Below, piece after piece: positions 34,735 through 43,966 of a stretch of 64,000 nucleotides of DNA. Source of the DNA: Methyloligella solikamskensis (GTDB taxonomy: Bacteria > Pseudomonadota > Alphaproteobacteria > Rhizobiales > Methyloligellaceae); contig NZ_JBHTJO010000001.1 of NCBI RefSeq assembly GCF_042676065.1, positions 1,240,001 through 1,304,000 of the forward strand. Direction: 5' to 3'. The notes under the pieces were generated by a model. That model did no database searches and was not told where the DNA came from. It was given only the letters and a program-made list of their open reading frames with translations. Numbering within the stretch: the stretch's first letter is position 1; every line of letters begins with the position of its first letter. The translations under genes were made by a program, and so were the position numbers.

Positions 34735-35958
34735 GTGAGCGTATATTCTCCCGAAACCGATGCAGGGGCGGCCGAGGCCGCGGTGGACGAGACCGAACGG
34801 ACGCTGGAGACGGCCGCTGAAGCGCCGCTCGCGCCCCATGGGGGATTGTTGCGGGCAGCGGCAAAGCAGCGGCTGCCGCAAGGCATCTTCGATTTCGTCG
34901 AAGGCGGCTCCTATGACGAGGTGACGCTGCAGGCCAATCTGCGCGACCTGGCCGACGTCAAGCTGCGCCAGCGGGTGATGGTGAATGTCTCGCGGCGGGA
35001 GCTTCGGACGGATTTTCTGGGCCAGCCCGCCGCCATGCCCGTGGCGCTGGGACCGGCGGGGTTCGCAGGGCTGCTGCGCCCCATGGGGGAGGTGCTCGCG
35101 GCCAAGGCTGCGGAAGCCTTCGGCGTTCCTTACTGTCTCAGCACCTTTTCCATCTGCTCCATGGAGGATGTCGCGGCGGCGACCAGCGCGCCCTTCATGT
35201 TCCAGCTCTACATGTTCAAGGATCGTGGTGTGAACGCATCGCTCCTGGAGCGGGCGAGGGCGGCCGGCTGCACGACCCTGGTGCTGACCATGGATGCCCA
35301 TATCCAGGGGCGGCGGAACCGCGATCTCGACAACGGGCTTACCGTACCTCTGAAGGTGCGGCCGAAGCTCGCCTATCACATGACGAAGCGGCCGAGCTGG
35401 CTGTGGCGCTGGTTCACCAGCCCCCGTCGCACCCTGGGCACGCTCGCGCAATACGCGCCCGGATCCTCCGATCTGGCCAATGTCTCCGACTGGGTGGCGC
35501 GTAACTACAAGGGCGCGTTCGACGTGGCGGACCTGGAATGGGTGCGGGAGAAATGGCCCGGCCAGCTCGTTTTCAAGGGCGTGCTGGATCCGGAGGATGC
35601 CAGGCTCGCCCGGGATATCGGTGCCGATGCGCTGCTGGTCTCCAATCACGGCGGGCGGCAGCTCGACAGCGCGCCATCGACTGCGAAGGCGTTCCCGGCG
35701 GTGCGCGAGGCGGTGGGCTCCGAGATGCCGCTCTATTTCGACGGCGGTGTCCGTACGGGGCTCGACGTCTTGAAGGCGCTGGGGATGGGCGCTCATGGCT
35801 GCTTCATCGGCCGGTCCTATCTCTACGGTCTGGCGGCCTATGGCGAGGAGGGCGTCCGCACGGCGCTGCAATTGCTCGCCGACGAGCTCGATGTCGGGAT
35901 GGCGCTCACCGGCACCCGGGACGTGAATGCGCTGCCTGACGGCTTGGTCTATGAGTAG
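34735..35958 (+). CDS. lldD: FMN-dependent L-lactate dehydrogenase / alpha-hydroxy acid dehydrogenase
   Basis: 407-residue TIM-barrel flavoenzyme. The active-site histidine and arginine lie in SNHGGRQLD (H305, R308), K281 lies in FKGVLDP, and the FMN phosphate site is FDGGVRTGLDVLKALGMGA. It oxidises L-lactate to pyruvate and gives electrons to the quinone pool. Glycolate or mandelate-type activity cannot be excluded. The GTG start gives about 30 residues more than E. coli LldD, and no ATG fits better upstream of the domain. Single gene. Confidence 0.9.
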   Translation: MSVYSPETDAGAAEAAVDETERTLETAAEAPLAPHGGLLRAAAKQRLPQGIFDFVEGGSYDEVTLQANLRDLADVKLRQRVMVNVSRRELRTDFLGQPAAMPVALGPAGFAGLLRPMGEVLAAKAAEAFGVPYCLSTFSICSMEDVAAATSAPFMFQLYMFKDRGVNASLLERARAAGCTTLVLTMDAHIQGRRNRDLDNGLTVPLKVRPKLAYHMTKRPSWLWRWFTSPRRTLGTLAQYAPGSSDLANVSDWVARNYKGAFDVADLEWVREKWPGQLVFKGVLDPEDARLARDIGADALLVSNHGGRQLDSAPSTAKAFPAVREAVGSEMPLYFDGGVRTGLDVLKALGMGAHGCFIGRSYLYGLAAYGEEGVRTALQLLADELDVGMALTGTRDVNALPDGLVYE

Positions 35959-35971
35959 TCCCGCACGCTAT

Positions 35972-35988
35972 AGGGGCATCCCGCCCCT
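35972..35988 (+). terminator. weak hairpin after lldD
   Basis: AGGGGC/GCCCCT with a 5-nt loop, 14 bp after the lldD stop. There is no T tract, so it may be only a structure between lldD and the kinase gene. Confidence 0.3.
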
Positions 35989-36022
35989 CTCCAAACCGAT
36001 CTCCGAAAGGATCTGAACCCCC

Positions 36023-37546
36023 GTGAGGTTATCGACGAGGATAAGGCGCATTCCGCCCTCCCTACTGCTCGCTATCGGCTTCGCGCTGATGGTCGTGATC
36101 AGCATCTTTGCGGCGCTCTTCGCCTATCAGTCCCAGCGCGGTGCGGAGCGGGTGGCCCACACCCTGGCCGTGGAAGGCGAGATCAGCGATCTCTTGCTGG
36201 CGCTACGGGTTGCCGAGAGTGCAGAGCGCGGCTTTCTCATTACGGAAGACGATGCCTTCGTGACACGCCATGCGGAGGCGGCAAACGCGGTCAAGCGGCA
36301 ACTCACGCGGCTCAGCGAGCTGGTCTCGGACAACGCGTCTCAATTGGAGCGGTTGAAGATCCTGCGCCCGCTCATCAAGCGGCGCCTGGCGGATTTCAAT
36401 GCTGCGATCGAGCTTCGCCGTGAGAACCGGGTTGAGGCGGCCAACGAGATCGTACGGCGCACCGAAAACCGCGATGCGATGGTGCGGATCAACGCTGTTG
36501 CCCGTGACATGCTGGGCGAAGAGGCGGCGCTCTACCGGGAACGCGGCACGGAGGCGAGCCAGTCCTCTATCGGCATGTTCGTGCTCATGGGAATCGGCGG
36601 TGTCTTCATCCTGCTGCTTGGCGTGATGGCACTGCTGGCGCTGCGCCGTGCCGACCGGGAGCGGGACGAGGCGCAGCAGGAGCTGATCGATACCAACGAA
36701 AATCTGGAGAGCCTGGTGGCCGACCGGTCCCGGGATTTGATCGCGGCCAACGAGGAGGTGCAGCGTTTCGCCTATATCGTCAGCCACGATCTGAGATCGC
36801 CGCTGGTGAACATCATGGGCTTCACCAGCGAGCTGGAGACCCTGCGCGACCAGATCTTCATGCAGATGGCGACCCTCCGCGGAAATCAGGATATTCGCGA
36901 CGAAACGGAGGCCGAAACCGAGGACGCGCAGGATTCGGAGCGTGCGACCGAGGACGAGCTCTACACGGATTTCGACGAAGCGCTTCAGTTCATCAAGAAC
37001 TCCATCAGCAAGATGGACAAGCTGATCAGCGCAGTGCTGACCCTGTCCCGTCAGGGCCGCCGGGCGTTCAAGCCGGAATTCGTCGATATGACGGAGATGG
37101 TCGACGACCTAACGGGCACCGTGGCGCATCAGGCCAGCGAGAAGGAGGCGGAGTTCAAGGTTGGATCGCTGCCGGACCTCTACAGCGACCGGTTGGCGCT
37201 CGAACAGATCTTCTCCAACCTCATCGACAATGCGTTGAAATATTTGCGCGCGGACGTTCCCGGCGTTATCGAAATCACGGGGCGGGAAACACCGCTCCAG
37301 GTGATTTACGAGGTGCGCGACAACGGTCGTGGCATCGAGGAGAAGGATTTCCAGCGGATCTTCGAGCTTTTTCGCCGCTCGGGCACGCAGGACACGCCGG
37401 GTGAGGGCATCGGCCTTGCCCATGTGCGGACCCTGGTGCGCCGGATGGGCGGCGATATGAAGGTCGAATCAGTCTTTGGGGAAGGGAGCGTCTTCACCGT
37501 GACGCTGCCCAAGAAGCTTCCTAAGAACGAAAGGACGGCAGCATGA
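36023..37546 (+). CDS. CHASE3-domain sensor histidine kinase
   Basis: 507-residue membrane kinase. Transmembrane helices at about 14-34 and 184-206 enclose a CHASE3 extracellular sensor. A coiled coil follows, then a DHp domain with the phospho-acceptor H255 in YIVSHDLRSPL, and an HATPase with NLIDNALKY and GIGLAHVR. An acidic stretch at about 285-315 interrupts the DHp helices. The GTG at 36023 is the likely start. It overlaps the response regulator gene by 4 bp (ATGA) and is probably its phosphodonor. Confidence 0.9.
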   Translation: MRLSTRIRRIPPSLLLAIGFALMVVISIFAALFAYQSQRGAERVAHTLAVEGEISDLLLALRVAESAERGFLITEDDAFVTRHAEAANAVKRQLTRLSELVSDNASQLERLKILRPLIKRRLADFNAAIELRRENRVEAANEIVRRTENRDAMVRINAVARDMLGEEAALYRERGTEASQSSIGMFVLMGIGGVFILLLGVMALLALRRADRERDEAQQELIDTNENLESLVADRSRDLIAANEEVQRFAYIVSHDLRSPLVNIMGFTSELETLRDQIFMQMATLRGNQDIRDETEAETEDAQDSERATEDELYTDFDEALQFIKNSISKMDKLISAVLTLSRQGRRAFKPEFVDMTEMVDDLTGTVAHQASEKEAEFKVGSLPDLYSDRLALEQIFSNLIDNALKYLRADVPGVIEITGRETPLQVIYEVRDNGRGIEEKDFQRIFELFRRSGTQDTPGEGIGLAHVRTLVRRMGGDMKVESVFGEGSVFTVTLPKKLPKNERTAA

Positions 37547-37980
37547 CCCAGCCTGTGACCATCATCATGATCGAGGACGATGAGGGCCACGGTCGCCTGA
37601 TAGAGAAGAATATCAGGCGGGCGGGCGTGAATAACGAGATTCTGCCGTTCCAGAACGGCTCCGACGCCATGAACTTCATGTTCGGCGCCGACGGCACGGG
37701 GATGACAAGCAAGGGCAAGGCTTATCTGGTCCTGCTCGACCTGAACCTGCCGGATATGAGCGGTATCGACATCCTCAAGAAGATTAAAGAGAATGAGCAC
37801 GTGAAGCGCTCGCCCGTCATCGTTCTGACAACGACCGACGATGAGGTCGAGATTCAGCGCTGCTATGACCTCGGCTGCAACGTCTATATTACCAAGCCGG
37901 TCAACTACGAAAGCTTTGCCAATGCCATCCGGCAATTGGGTCTTTTCTTCTCAGTGATCCAGGTGCCTCCGGCGGAGTAA
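37543..37980 (+). CDS. single-domain response regulator (Rcp1-like)
   Basis: 145-residue receiver domain without an output domain. The acidic pair is E11/D12-D13, the phospho-acceptor D66 lies in LLDLNLP, and the lysine lies in YITKPVN (about 118). The long loop after beta-2 (FGADGTGMTSKGK) is like that of Rcp1-type regulators paired with phytochrome-like kinases. It overlaps the kinase upstream and lies 1 bp before the REC-kinase gene. It may act as a phosphate shuttle between the two kinases. Confidence 0.92.
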   Translation: MTQPVTIIMIEDDEGHGRLIEKNIRRAGVNNEILPFQNGSDAMNFMFGADGTGMTSKGKAYLVLLDLNLPDMSGIDILKKIKENEHVKRSPVIVLTTTDDEVEIQRCYDLGCNVYITKPVNYESFANAIRQLGLFFSVIQVPPAE

Positions 37981-37981
37981 G

Positions 37982-39064
37982 ATGGACCAAGAGAGACTGC
38001 GCATCCTCTATATCGACGACGATCCCGGCTTGCGGCGTTTGGTGCAACGCGAGCTGGAGCGTCAGGGTTGCGAGGTTCATACAGAGCCCGACGGTGAGAG
38101 CGGCCTTGAGAGGCTCAAGCAGACCAGCTTCGACGCCGTGGCGCTCGATCATCTGATGCCCGGCATGGATGGGCTGGAGACCCTGGAGCGCATTCGCCAG
38201 ACCGTCTCCCACGTGCCTGTCGTGTTCGTCACCGCGGCCGCCGAAAGCCGCATCGCCGTGGCGGCCCTGAAGGCAGGCGCGGCCGATTACGTGGTGAAGG
38301 ACGTCGAAGGCCACTTCATCGTGCTGATCAAGGTGGCCGTGGAAAGCGCGATCGAAGCGGCGGCCATGCGGCTTGCCAAGGAGGCGGCCGAGAAGGAAGT
38401 GCGCGAGGCGCGCGACCGGTTCGAAGCGCTGGCCTCGGAGCGCGCCGTGCTGCTGCGGGAGGTCAATCACAGGGTCGCCAACAGCCTGCAATTGATCGCC
38501 TCCATGCTGCAGATCCAGGCGGCGAACACGAATAGCGACGAGACCCGCGAGACGTTGAAGAACGCCGTGGCCCGGGTGCTGGCCGTGGCGGAAGTTCACA
38601 AGCGGCTCTACACCTCAGACGGCGTGGAATCCGTCTCCGTGGATCAGTATCTGTCGGAGCTGGTCGAGGATTTGCGGCGTTCTGCGGAGGACGAGGGGCT
38701 TTCCCAGCTCAGCTTCGATGCGGATCCCTTGCAGCTCGATCCCGACCGGGCGGTGTCTCTCGGGATCATCGTGAACGAGCTGATCATCAATGCCTGGAAA
38801 TACGCCTATCCGGATTCCAGCGGGCCGATCCGCATCGGATTGAAGCGCAGCGCTGACGGCAAGATCGTGCTGTCGGTCGAGGATGACGGGGTTGGGTCCA
38901 ACATCGACACCGGCAGGACCTCGACAGGTCTCGGCCAGAAGATCGTGACCGCCATGGCCCAGAAGCTCGGCGCCGATGTCGAGCACGCCGACAAGGATCA
39001 GGGCACCAAGATCCTGGTGTCGTTCCAGGAGCGGGAGGCGGAGAAAAAATCCGCCGCGGCGTAA
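37982..39064 (+). CDS. hybrid receiver / HisKA_2 histidine kinase
   Basis: 360 residues. The receiver domain at 1-120 has D56 in VALDHLMPGMDG. A helical linker follows. The kinase core at about 155-355 is of the HisKA_2 class, with H163 in LLREVNHRVANSLQ and an HATPase with VNELIINAWKYA. It is cytoplasmic with no membrane helix. Kinases of this class often control general stress responses in alphaproteobacteria. Last gene of the three-gene cluster and probably the downstream phosphorylation target or effector kinase. Confidence 0.9.
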   Translation: MDQERLRILYIDDDPGLRRLVQRELERQGCEVHTEPDGESGLERLKQTSFDAVALDHLMPGMDGLETLERIRQTVSHVPVVFVTAAAESRIAVAALKAGAADYVVKDVEGHFIVLIKVAVESAIEAAAMRLAKEAAEKEVREARDRFEALASERAVLLREVNHRVANSLQLIASMLQIQAANTNSDETRETLKNAVARVLAVAEVHKRLYTSDGVESVSVDQYLSELVEDLRRSAEDEGLSQLSFDADPLQLDPDRAVSLGIIVNELIINAWKYAYPDSSGPIRIGLKRSADGKIVLSVEDDGVGSNIDTGRTSTGLGQKIVTAMAQKLGADVEHADKDQGTKILVSFQEREAEKKSAAA

Positions 39065-39107
39065 ATCTCCGCTCCCGGAACTCTATTTTCTCAGATCTCT
39101 CGTTCGC

Positions 39108-39542
39108 CTACGTGCGCCAGGGATGCTCGGGCAGCTCGGTGACACCAAGCACCTTCACGGCCGCCTCGGCGACCTTGTGATCGTTTTCGACGGTGCTGCC
39201 GCTGGCGCCGACGGCGCCCACCAGATAACCCTCGTCGTCCACGATAGGCACGCCGCCGGGGAAGGTGACGAGGCCGTCATTGGAGACCTCGATACCGTAG
39301 AGCGGCTCGCCGGGCTGCGAGAGCTTGCCAAGCTCGCCGGTGGCCATGCCGAAGAAGCAGGCGGTCTTGGCCTTCTTGAAGGCGATATCGATGCTGCCGA
39401 CCCAGGCGTCGTCCATGCGTTCGAACGCCTTCAGATTGCCGCCGGAGTCTACGACGGCGATACACATCTTCAGATCGAGCTCCTTGGCCTTCTTGCGGGC
39501 CGCATCGATCGCCTGCTGAGCGTGTTCTAAAGTGACATGCAT
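39108..39542 (-). CDS. GlcG/HbpS-like protein
   Basis: 144-residue soluble protein of the GlcG/HbpS (DUF336) family. It has the family pattern CIAVVDSGGNLKAFERMD, SIDIAFKKAKTA, FPGGVPI and GAVGASGSTVENDHKVAEAA. Some members bind heme or cob(II)alamin, while others accompany glycolate oxidase operons. It has no signal peptide and stands alone, convergent with the kinase cluster. The ligand is not known here. Confidence 0.9.
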   Translation of the reverse strand: MHVTLEHAQQAIDAARKKAKELDLKMCIAVVDSGGNLKAFERMDDAWVGSIDIAFKKAKTACFFGMATGELGKLSQPGEPLYGIEVSNDGLVTFPGGVPIVDDEGYLVGAVGASGSTVENDHKVAEAAVKVLGVTELPEHPWRT

Positions 39543-39724
39543 TGTGGGCTCCTCCTCCTTACGAACTGAAATGCATTAAGTATGCGCGCGCCGGGTGACG
39601 CCCAGCGATAACGCGCCGGACAAGGGGGTCGGTTCCGGACGAGGCGCGAAAATGCGCGCAACACCCCGGCGACCGGTTGTCACGGACGGCCCGCGCGGAT
39701 CGCAAAGAGGCGACGCTCAGAAGA

Positions 39725-40657
39725 TCAATAGAAGAGGCTGGAGACCGACTTCTCGTCGGCGGTGCGGGCGACCGCTTCGCCCAGCAGCGGGGCGATGGGC
39801 AGAATGCGGATATTGTGCGCGTTCTTTACCGCCTCGGTGGGCTGGATGGAGTCGGTCAGCACCAGCTCCTTGAGCTTGGAGCCGATGACCCGGGAGACCG
39901 CCCCGCCGGAGAGCACGCCGTGGGTGATATAGGCGGTGACGCTGGTGGCGCCCTTTTCAAGCAGCGCATCGGCGGCGTTGATCAGGGTGCCGCCGGAATC
40001 GACGATGTCGTCGACCAGGATGCAGTTGCGGCCCGAGACGTCGCCGATGACGTTCATTACCTCGGACTCGCCGGGATTCTCGCGCCGCTTGTCGACGATG
40101 GAGAGCGGCGCATCGATGCGCTTGGCGAGACCGCGAGCGCGAACCACGCCGCCGACGTCCGGCGAGACGACCATCAGATTGTTGACGTCGAAGGTCTCGC
40201 GGATGTCATGGACCATGACGGGCGCGGCGAAGAGATTGTCGGTCGGGATATCGAAATAGCCCTGGATCTGGCCGGCATGGAGATCGAGGGTCAGCACGCG
40301 GTCGGCGCCGGCGCGGACGATCATGTTGGCGACCAGCTTGGCGGAGATCGGCGTGCGGGGACCCGGTTTCCGGTCCTGGCGCGCATAGCCGAAATAGGGG
40401 AGCACCGCGGTGATGCGGCGGGCCGAAGCCCGGCGGAGCGCATCGATGATGATGAGCAGCTCCATCAGGTGATCGTTGGCCGGCGCGGAAGTCGACTGGA
40501 TCACGAACACGTCCTCACCGCGGACGTTTTCCTGCACCTCGACGAAGATCTCCATGTCGGCGAAGCGCCGCACGATGCACTTGGTCAGTGGAGTGTCGAG
40601 ATAGCCTGAAATCGCCTCAGCGAGAGGGCGGTTGCTGTTGCCTGCAACCAGTTTCAT
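39725..40657 (-). CDS. prs: ribose-phosphate pyrophosphokinase
   Basis: 310-residue PRPP synthase, which makes PRPP from ribose-5-phosphate and ATP. It has the RADMEIFVE-type regulatory flag region, the ATP loop GYARQDRK, the metal/ATP site LDLHAGQIQGYFDIPTDN, and the PRPP-binding motif LVDDIVDSGGTL. Full length. PRPP made here feeds apt among others. Single gene, transcribed away from the lipoprotein gene by about 125 bp. Confidence 0.96.
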   Translation of the reverse strand: MKLVAGNSNRPLAEAISGYLDTPLTKCIVRRFADMEIFVEVQENVRGEDVFVIQSTSAPANDHLMELLIIIDALRRASARRITAVLPYFGYARQDRKPGPRTPISAKLVANMIVRAGADRVLTLDLHAGQIQGYFDIPTDNLFAAPVMVHDIRETFDVNNLMVVSPDVGGVVRARGLAKRIDAPLSIVDKRRENPGESEVMNVIGDVSGRNCILVDDIVDSGGTLINAADALLEKGATSVTAYITHGVLSGGAVSRVIGSKLKELVLTDSIQPTEAVKNAHNIRILPIAPLLGEAVARTADEKSVSSLFY

Positions 40658-40783
40658 TGTTCACCGCTCCCAAACGGCCGAGGAGGTGGAGTGGCGCGCT
40701 TGTAACAAGGCGCTGCGCGGGCTGTAAACTGCGCAATGTGACGGATTGGTAAATTGGGGAGAACTGGTTACCCACGCTGCTTG

Positions 40784-41860
40784 TTAGCCGCGCTGCTTGG
40801 GCAGCAGGTTGATGATGCCGTCGGCAGCAGCGCCCGCGGCGGCATCGGCGATGGCGCCCCAGGGACCGTTCAGGGACCCCTTGCTGATGGTGTTCTGCTG
40901 GGAGACTGTGCCGAGCTTCTTGCCGCGGGGGTCCATCACCGTCCAATCGATCCGCACGGTTTCCCGGTTGCCGCTGGCGCTGCTCACGGACACCTTGCCT
41001 TGCACCGTATAGACATTGCCGCCCCGCGACCGGGCAAGCTTAATTCCATCCGCGGAAAGATGCTTCTGCATCGCCCTGGTCAGGGAGGTCTGACCGTCGC
41101 CCGGCGCGCCGGTCACGGTCGCGACGAGGGTTGTCGCGGGCCCGGTGGAGGCGACAGAAGTCGCGGAAGCGCCCGGCGAAGAGGCGCCAGAGGTCGCGCT
41201 GGTTGCGGCGCCCGACGAGCCGCCGCCGAAGTTTCGATTGAAAAAGCCGGTCAACCCGCCGGCGGCAGCCCCGCCTGCGCCGCTTCCCGAAGGAGACGAG
41301 GGGGCCGAGGCTGTGCTGGACGTGGGCGCAGACGCCGTTGCGGGCGGCGAGGAGGTGGCACCACCGCCGCGGCCCGACAGGCCTGCGATGGTCTTGTCGG
41401 CGATCTGGCGCAGCTCTGTCGCCCCGACGCCGCTCCACGGATCGCTGCTCGGCCGGGGCACCTGCTGCTCGCCGGCGACGCGGTTCACCCGCTTCCCGCC
41501 GGCATCGTTCACATCCCAGATATAGGAAATGGTGGCGCCGCGCCGCTCCCGGCTTGCCACCAGATAGCCGCGAATGGTGAGCGGGGCGTCCTTGCCGTTG
41601 GGCACGATGGTGACGCCGTTGGCCTGGCCCTGCTGGACCAGCGCCTGGGTCATTTGTTCGGAGATTTCGGGCGGGGCGCCGATGATCGGCGAGAGAGCAT
41701 AGGTCTTCGGGGCGAAAAGCGCCGAGCCGAAGGGAACGCTCCCGCCGCCTGTGCAGCCGGTTAGGCTGACCGCCGCGAGGACGATGATGAAAGCTCCCAT
41801 GAGCCGGCTGCGCACGATGTCACGCTGTGCCGTAAACACGGGCTTTGTGACCGCGTCCAA
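40784..41860 (-). CDS. putative lipoprotein, hypothetical
   Basis: About 358 residues. The N-terminus has a charged segment (RDIVRSR), a hydrophobic core and the lipobox LTGC, so it is probably a lipoprotein of the cell envelope. A first conserved-looking part (residues about 45-160) and a last part (about 260-358) flank a long Ser/Ala/Gly/Pro-rich linker. I recognise no family. A TTG start at 41860 is chosen because AGAGGGAG lies 8 nt upstream and the resulting signal peptide has a basic n-region. An ATG at 41800 and one at 41929 are alternatives. Confidence 0.72.
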   Translation of the reverse strand: MDAVTKPVFTAQRDIVRSRLMGAFIIVLAAVSLTGCTGGGSVPFGSALFAPKTYALSPIIGAPPEISEQMTQALVQQGQANGVTIVPNGKDAPLTIRGYLVASRERRGATISYIWDVNDAGGKRVNRVAGEQQVPRPSSDPWSGVGATELRQIADKTIAGLSGRGGGATSSPPATASAPTSSTASAPSSPSGSGAGGAAAGGLTGFFNRNFGGGSSGAATSATSGASSPGASATSVASTGPATTLVATVTGAPGDGQTSLTRAMQKHLSADGIKLARSRGGNVYTVQGKVSVSSASGNRETVRIDWTVMDPRGKKLGTVSQQNTISKGSLNGPWGAIADAAAGAAADGIINLLPKQRG

Positions 41861-42027
41861 CAAATCTACTCCCTCTGTTGGCCGCAGGGCGCAAACGCGA
41901 TTCAGTCTCGCAGCTTCGTTACGCCCCAACCCTCTATACTTAACAAGAGTTTAACTGGCGGGACCCCAGCCCGTCCAGCCGATGCGCAATCTTCCCCACC
42001 ACGATTACCAAACATGGTGAACGCGGC

Positions 42028-42810
42028 TCAGGTCAGCACGATGGCGGCAATCTGGCGACCGTAATCGTCCTCGCCCCAATGCTGCGACCGGCGGTAGCTG
42101 AAGAACCGCGCCTCGTCGCAATAGGTGCAAAGGCCGATTTCGGTGATGTTTTCGAGGCCTGCGCGTGCGCAGCGCTCCGCAACATAGCCGGAGAGATCGA
42201 AATGAGGCTCGCCTGTGCTTTCGTCGGTTTCGAAGTAGGGGGCGGCGTCCGGATCGTCCTTCAGCACCTGGTCCTTAAAGTCCTGGCCGACCTCGTAGAC
42301 GCTGAGGGAGATGGCCGGGCCGATGGCCGCGACAATATTCTCCGGCTTGGCGCCCAGGCTGCGCATGGCCTCCACGGTGCTTTCCACGATGCCGGAGACG
42401 GCCCCGCGCCAGCCTGCATGGGCAGCGGCGACCACCTTGGCCTCTGGATCAGCGAACAGCACCGGCGCGCAATCGGCGGTGAGGATGCCGACCGCCAGGC
42501 CCGGCGTCGCCGTGACGATGGCGTCGGCCTGGGGCGGCTCGTCCTTCCAGGGGGCCTCGGCCACCACGGCTGTGGCGCTGTGGATTTGATAGGGCGTGAT
42601 GAGCTTGTCGGGCGCGACTCCCAGAACCTCGGCGACGAGGGCCCGGTTGTGATTGGCTTTGCCGGGGTCGTCCTTGGAGCCGACGCCGCAATTCAGGGAT
42701 TCGTAGATGCCTTCGGAGACGCCGCCCTGGCGCGTGAAGAAGCCATGGGACAGGCCCGGTGCTTCGTCCAGCGGGCCGGCGATGAGCATGGCATTATCAG
42801 GGGTGACCAT
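42028..42810 (-). CDS. pgeF: peptidoglycan editing factor PgeF (YfiH family)
   Basis: 260-residue member of the PgeF/YfiH/LACC1 family. The metal-site motifs TADCAP and AAHAGWRGAVSG are present, as is the C-terminal ERCARAGLENI...CTYCD region. Family members cleave purine nucleosides or correct misincorporated amino acids in peptidoglycan precursors. Start MVTPDNAM. It lies 13 bp after the methyltransferase gene in the lgt-midA-pgeF operon, an order common in Hyphomicrobiales. Confidence 0.93.
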   Translation of the reverse strand: MVTPDNAMLIAGPLDEAPGLSHGFFTRQGGVSEGIYESLNCGVGSKDDPGKANHNRALVAEVLGVAPDKLITPYQIHSATAVVAEAPWKDEPPQADAIVTATPGLAVGILTADCAPVLFADPEAKVVAAAHAGWRGAVSGIVESTVEAMRSLGAKPENIVAAIGPAISLSVYEVGQDFKDQVLKDDPDAAPYFETDESTGEPHFDLSGYVAERCARAGLENITEIGLCTYCDEARFFSYRRSQHWGEDDYGRQIAAIVLT

Positions 42811-42823
42811 TGAGCTGTTCCGC

Positions 42824-43966
42824 TCAGCTTTGGGGGGATGAGTAAAACGGAGGCGGGGGCGGCAATCCTCGGCCGCCTCCTCCCGATCCAGTCAGGACGA
42901 AGGCCTTGAAGAGCACCCCCATCTGCTGGGGGTCGATCAAACGGTTGGCACCCGATGCAAGCATGGGCCTCTGATCCGGCGTTGCCGTCTTCATCAGTTG
43001 CTCCTGGCGCTGGGCCAGGCCGAGCTTCAGCAGAAACTCACCTTGCGGCATGGGACCGTATGCAGACAAGCCCTCCTGTGCGGCTTGCTGGCTGAGCGCA
43101 CCGAAATCGACATGGGCGGTGAGGTCGGCCGCGCCGGGATCGGCGAGCGGGTCGGCGAAGCCGTGGGCGGAGACGGCCTGGAGGGTGTCGCCGGGGCCGA
43201 AGACCTCCGGCCCGTAGTCGATGAAGAGAGAGGCGAGGGGAGCGGCTTTTGCCCGCTTGGCGAGGGACGAGATCAGCGGCGCCGCGTCGGGACGGATCTC
43301 GGCAATGGCGCCGTCGCGCGCGCTTTCGAAACGATCGAGCCCTGGGAGGGCTTCGGCCGGGCGGTCGCCTTCCATGAAGGCCAGTGCGCCGGTCTCGGTG
43401 CAGGTCACCAGGCGCTCATGCCAGGCACTCCCGCGACGGATGAACTGGCGGATGGGCAGCGCATCCAGAAATTCGTTGGCGATAACGATGAGAGGGCCTT
43501 CCGGGACCGTTTCCAGGCTGTCGTGCCATGTGACGGGCGCGGGCGGCTCTTGCTCGATTTCCGGGGCCAGGGTTTCGGCCTGGACGGATTTCAGCGTCTC
43601 GCTTTTCTCGACGAGGGCGATGCGGACCCGCCGTCGGAAGTCTGGGAAGTTGCGCCAGCTCCGGAGCGCATCGCGCATCAGGGTGCCGCGTCCGGGGCCC
43701 AGCTCAGCAATGGTGATCTCGTCAGGCTGACCGAGGGCCTGCCAGGTGGCGATGGTCCAGATGCCGATCAGTTCGCCGAAGATCTGGCTGATCTCAGGCG
43801 CCGTGATGAAGTCGCCACGAGCGCCTAAGGGCTGCCGGGTCGCGTAGTAGCCCGACTCCGGGTCGGTGAGGCAGGCCTCCATATAGGCGGCGAGCGTGAG
43901 GGGGCCGTCTTGCGCGATGCGCTCGCAGAGCCGTTTGGCGAGCGGGGTGGCTGGCTCAGGCGGCAT
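42824..43966 (-). CDS. SAM-dependent methyltransferase, MidA/NDUFAF7 family
   Basis: 380-residue arginine methyltransferase family protein (DUF185). It has YYATRQPLGARGDFITAPEISQIFGE, which is the family hallmark, and the SAM motif ELGPGRGTLM. The eukaryotic relative NDUFAF7 methylates a complex I subunit. A role in complex I assembly in bacteria is plausible but unproven. The ATG at 43966 lies inside the end of lgt (11-bp overlap), suggesting coupling. The longer frame to 44017 is less likely. Confidence 0.88.
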   Translation of the reverse strand: MPPEPATPLAKRLCERIAQDGPLTLAAYMEACLTDPESGYYATRQPLGARGDFITAPEISQIFGELIGIWTIATWQALGQPDEITIAELGPGRGTLMRDALRSWRNFPDFRRRVRIALVEKSETLKSVQAETLAPEIEQEPPAPVTWHDSLETVPEGPLIVIANEFLDALPIRQFIRRGSAWHERLVTCTETGALAFMEGDRPAEALPGLDRFESARDGAIAEIRPDAAPLISSLAKRAKAAPLASLFIDYGPEVFGPGDTLQAVSAHGFADPLADPGAADLTAHVDFGALSQQAAQEGLSAYGPMPQGEFLLKLGLAQRQEQLMKTATPDQRPMLASGANRLIDPQQMGVLFKAFVLTGSGGGGRGLPPPPPFYSSPQS

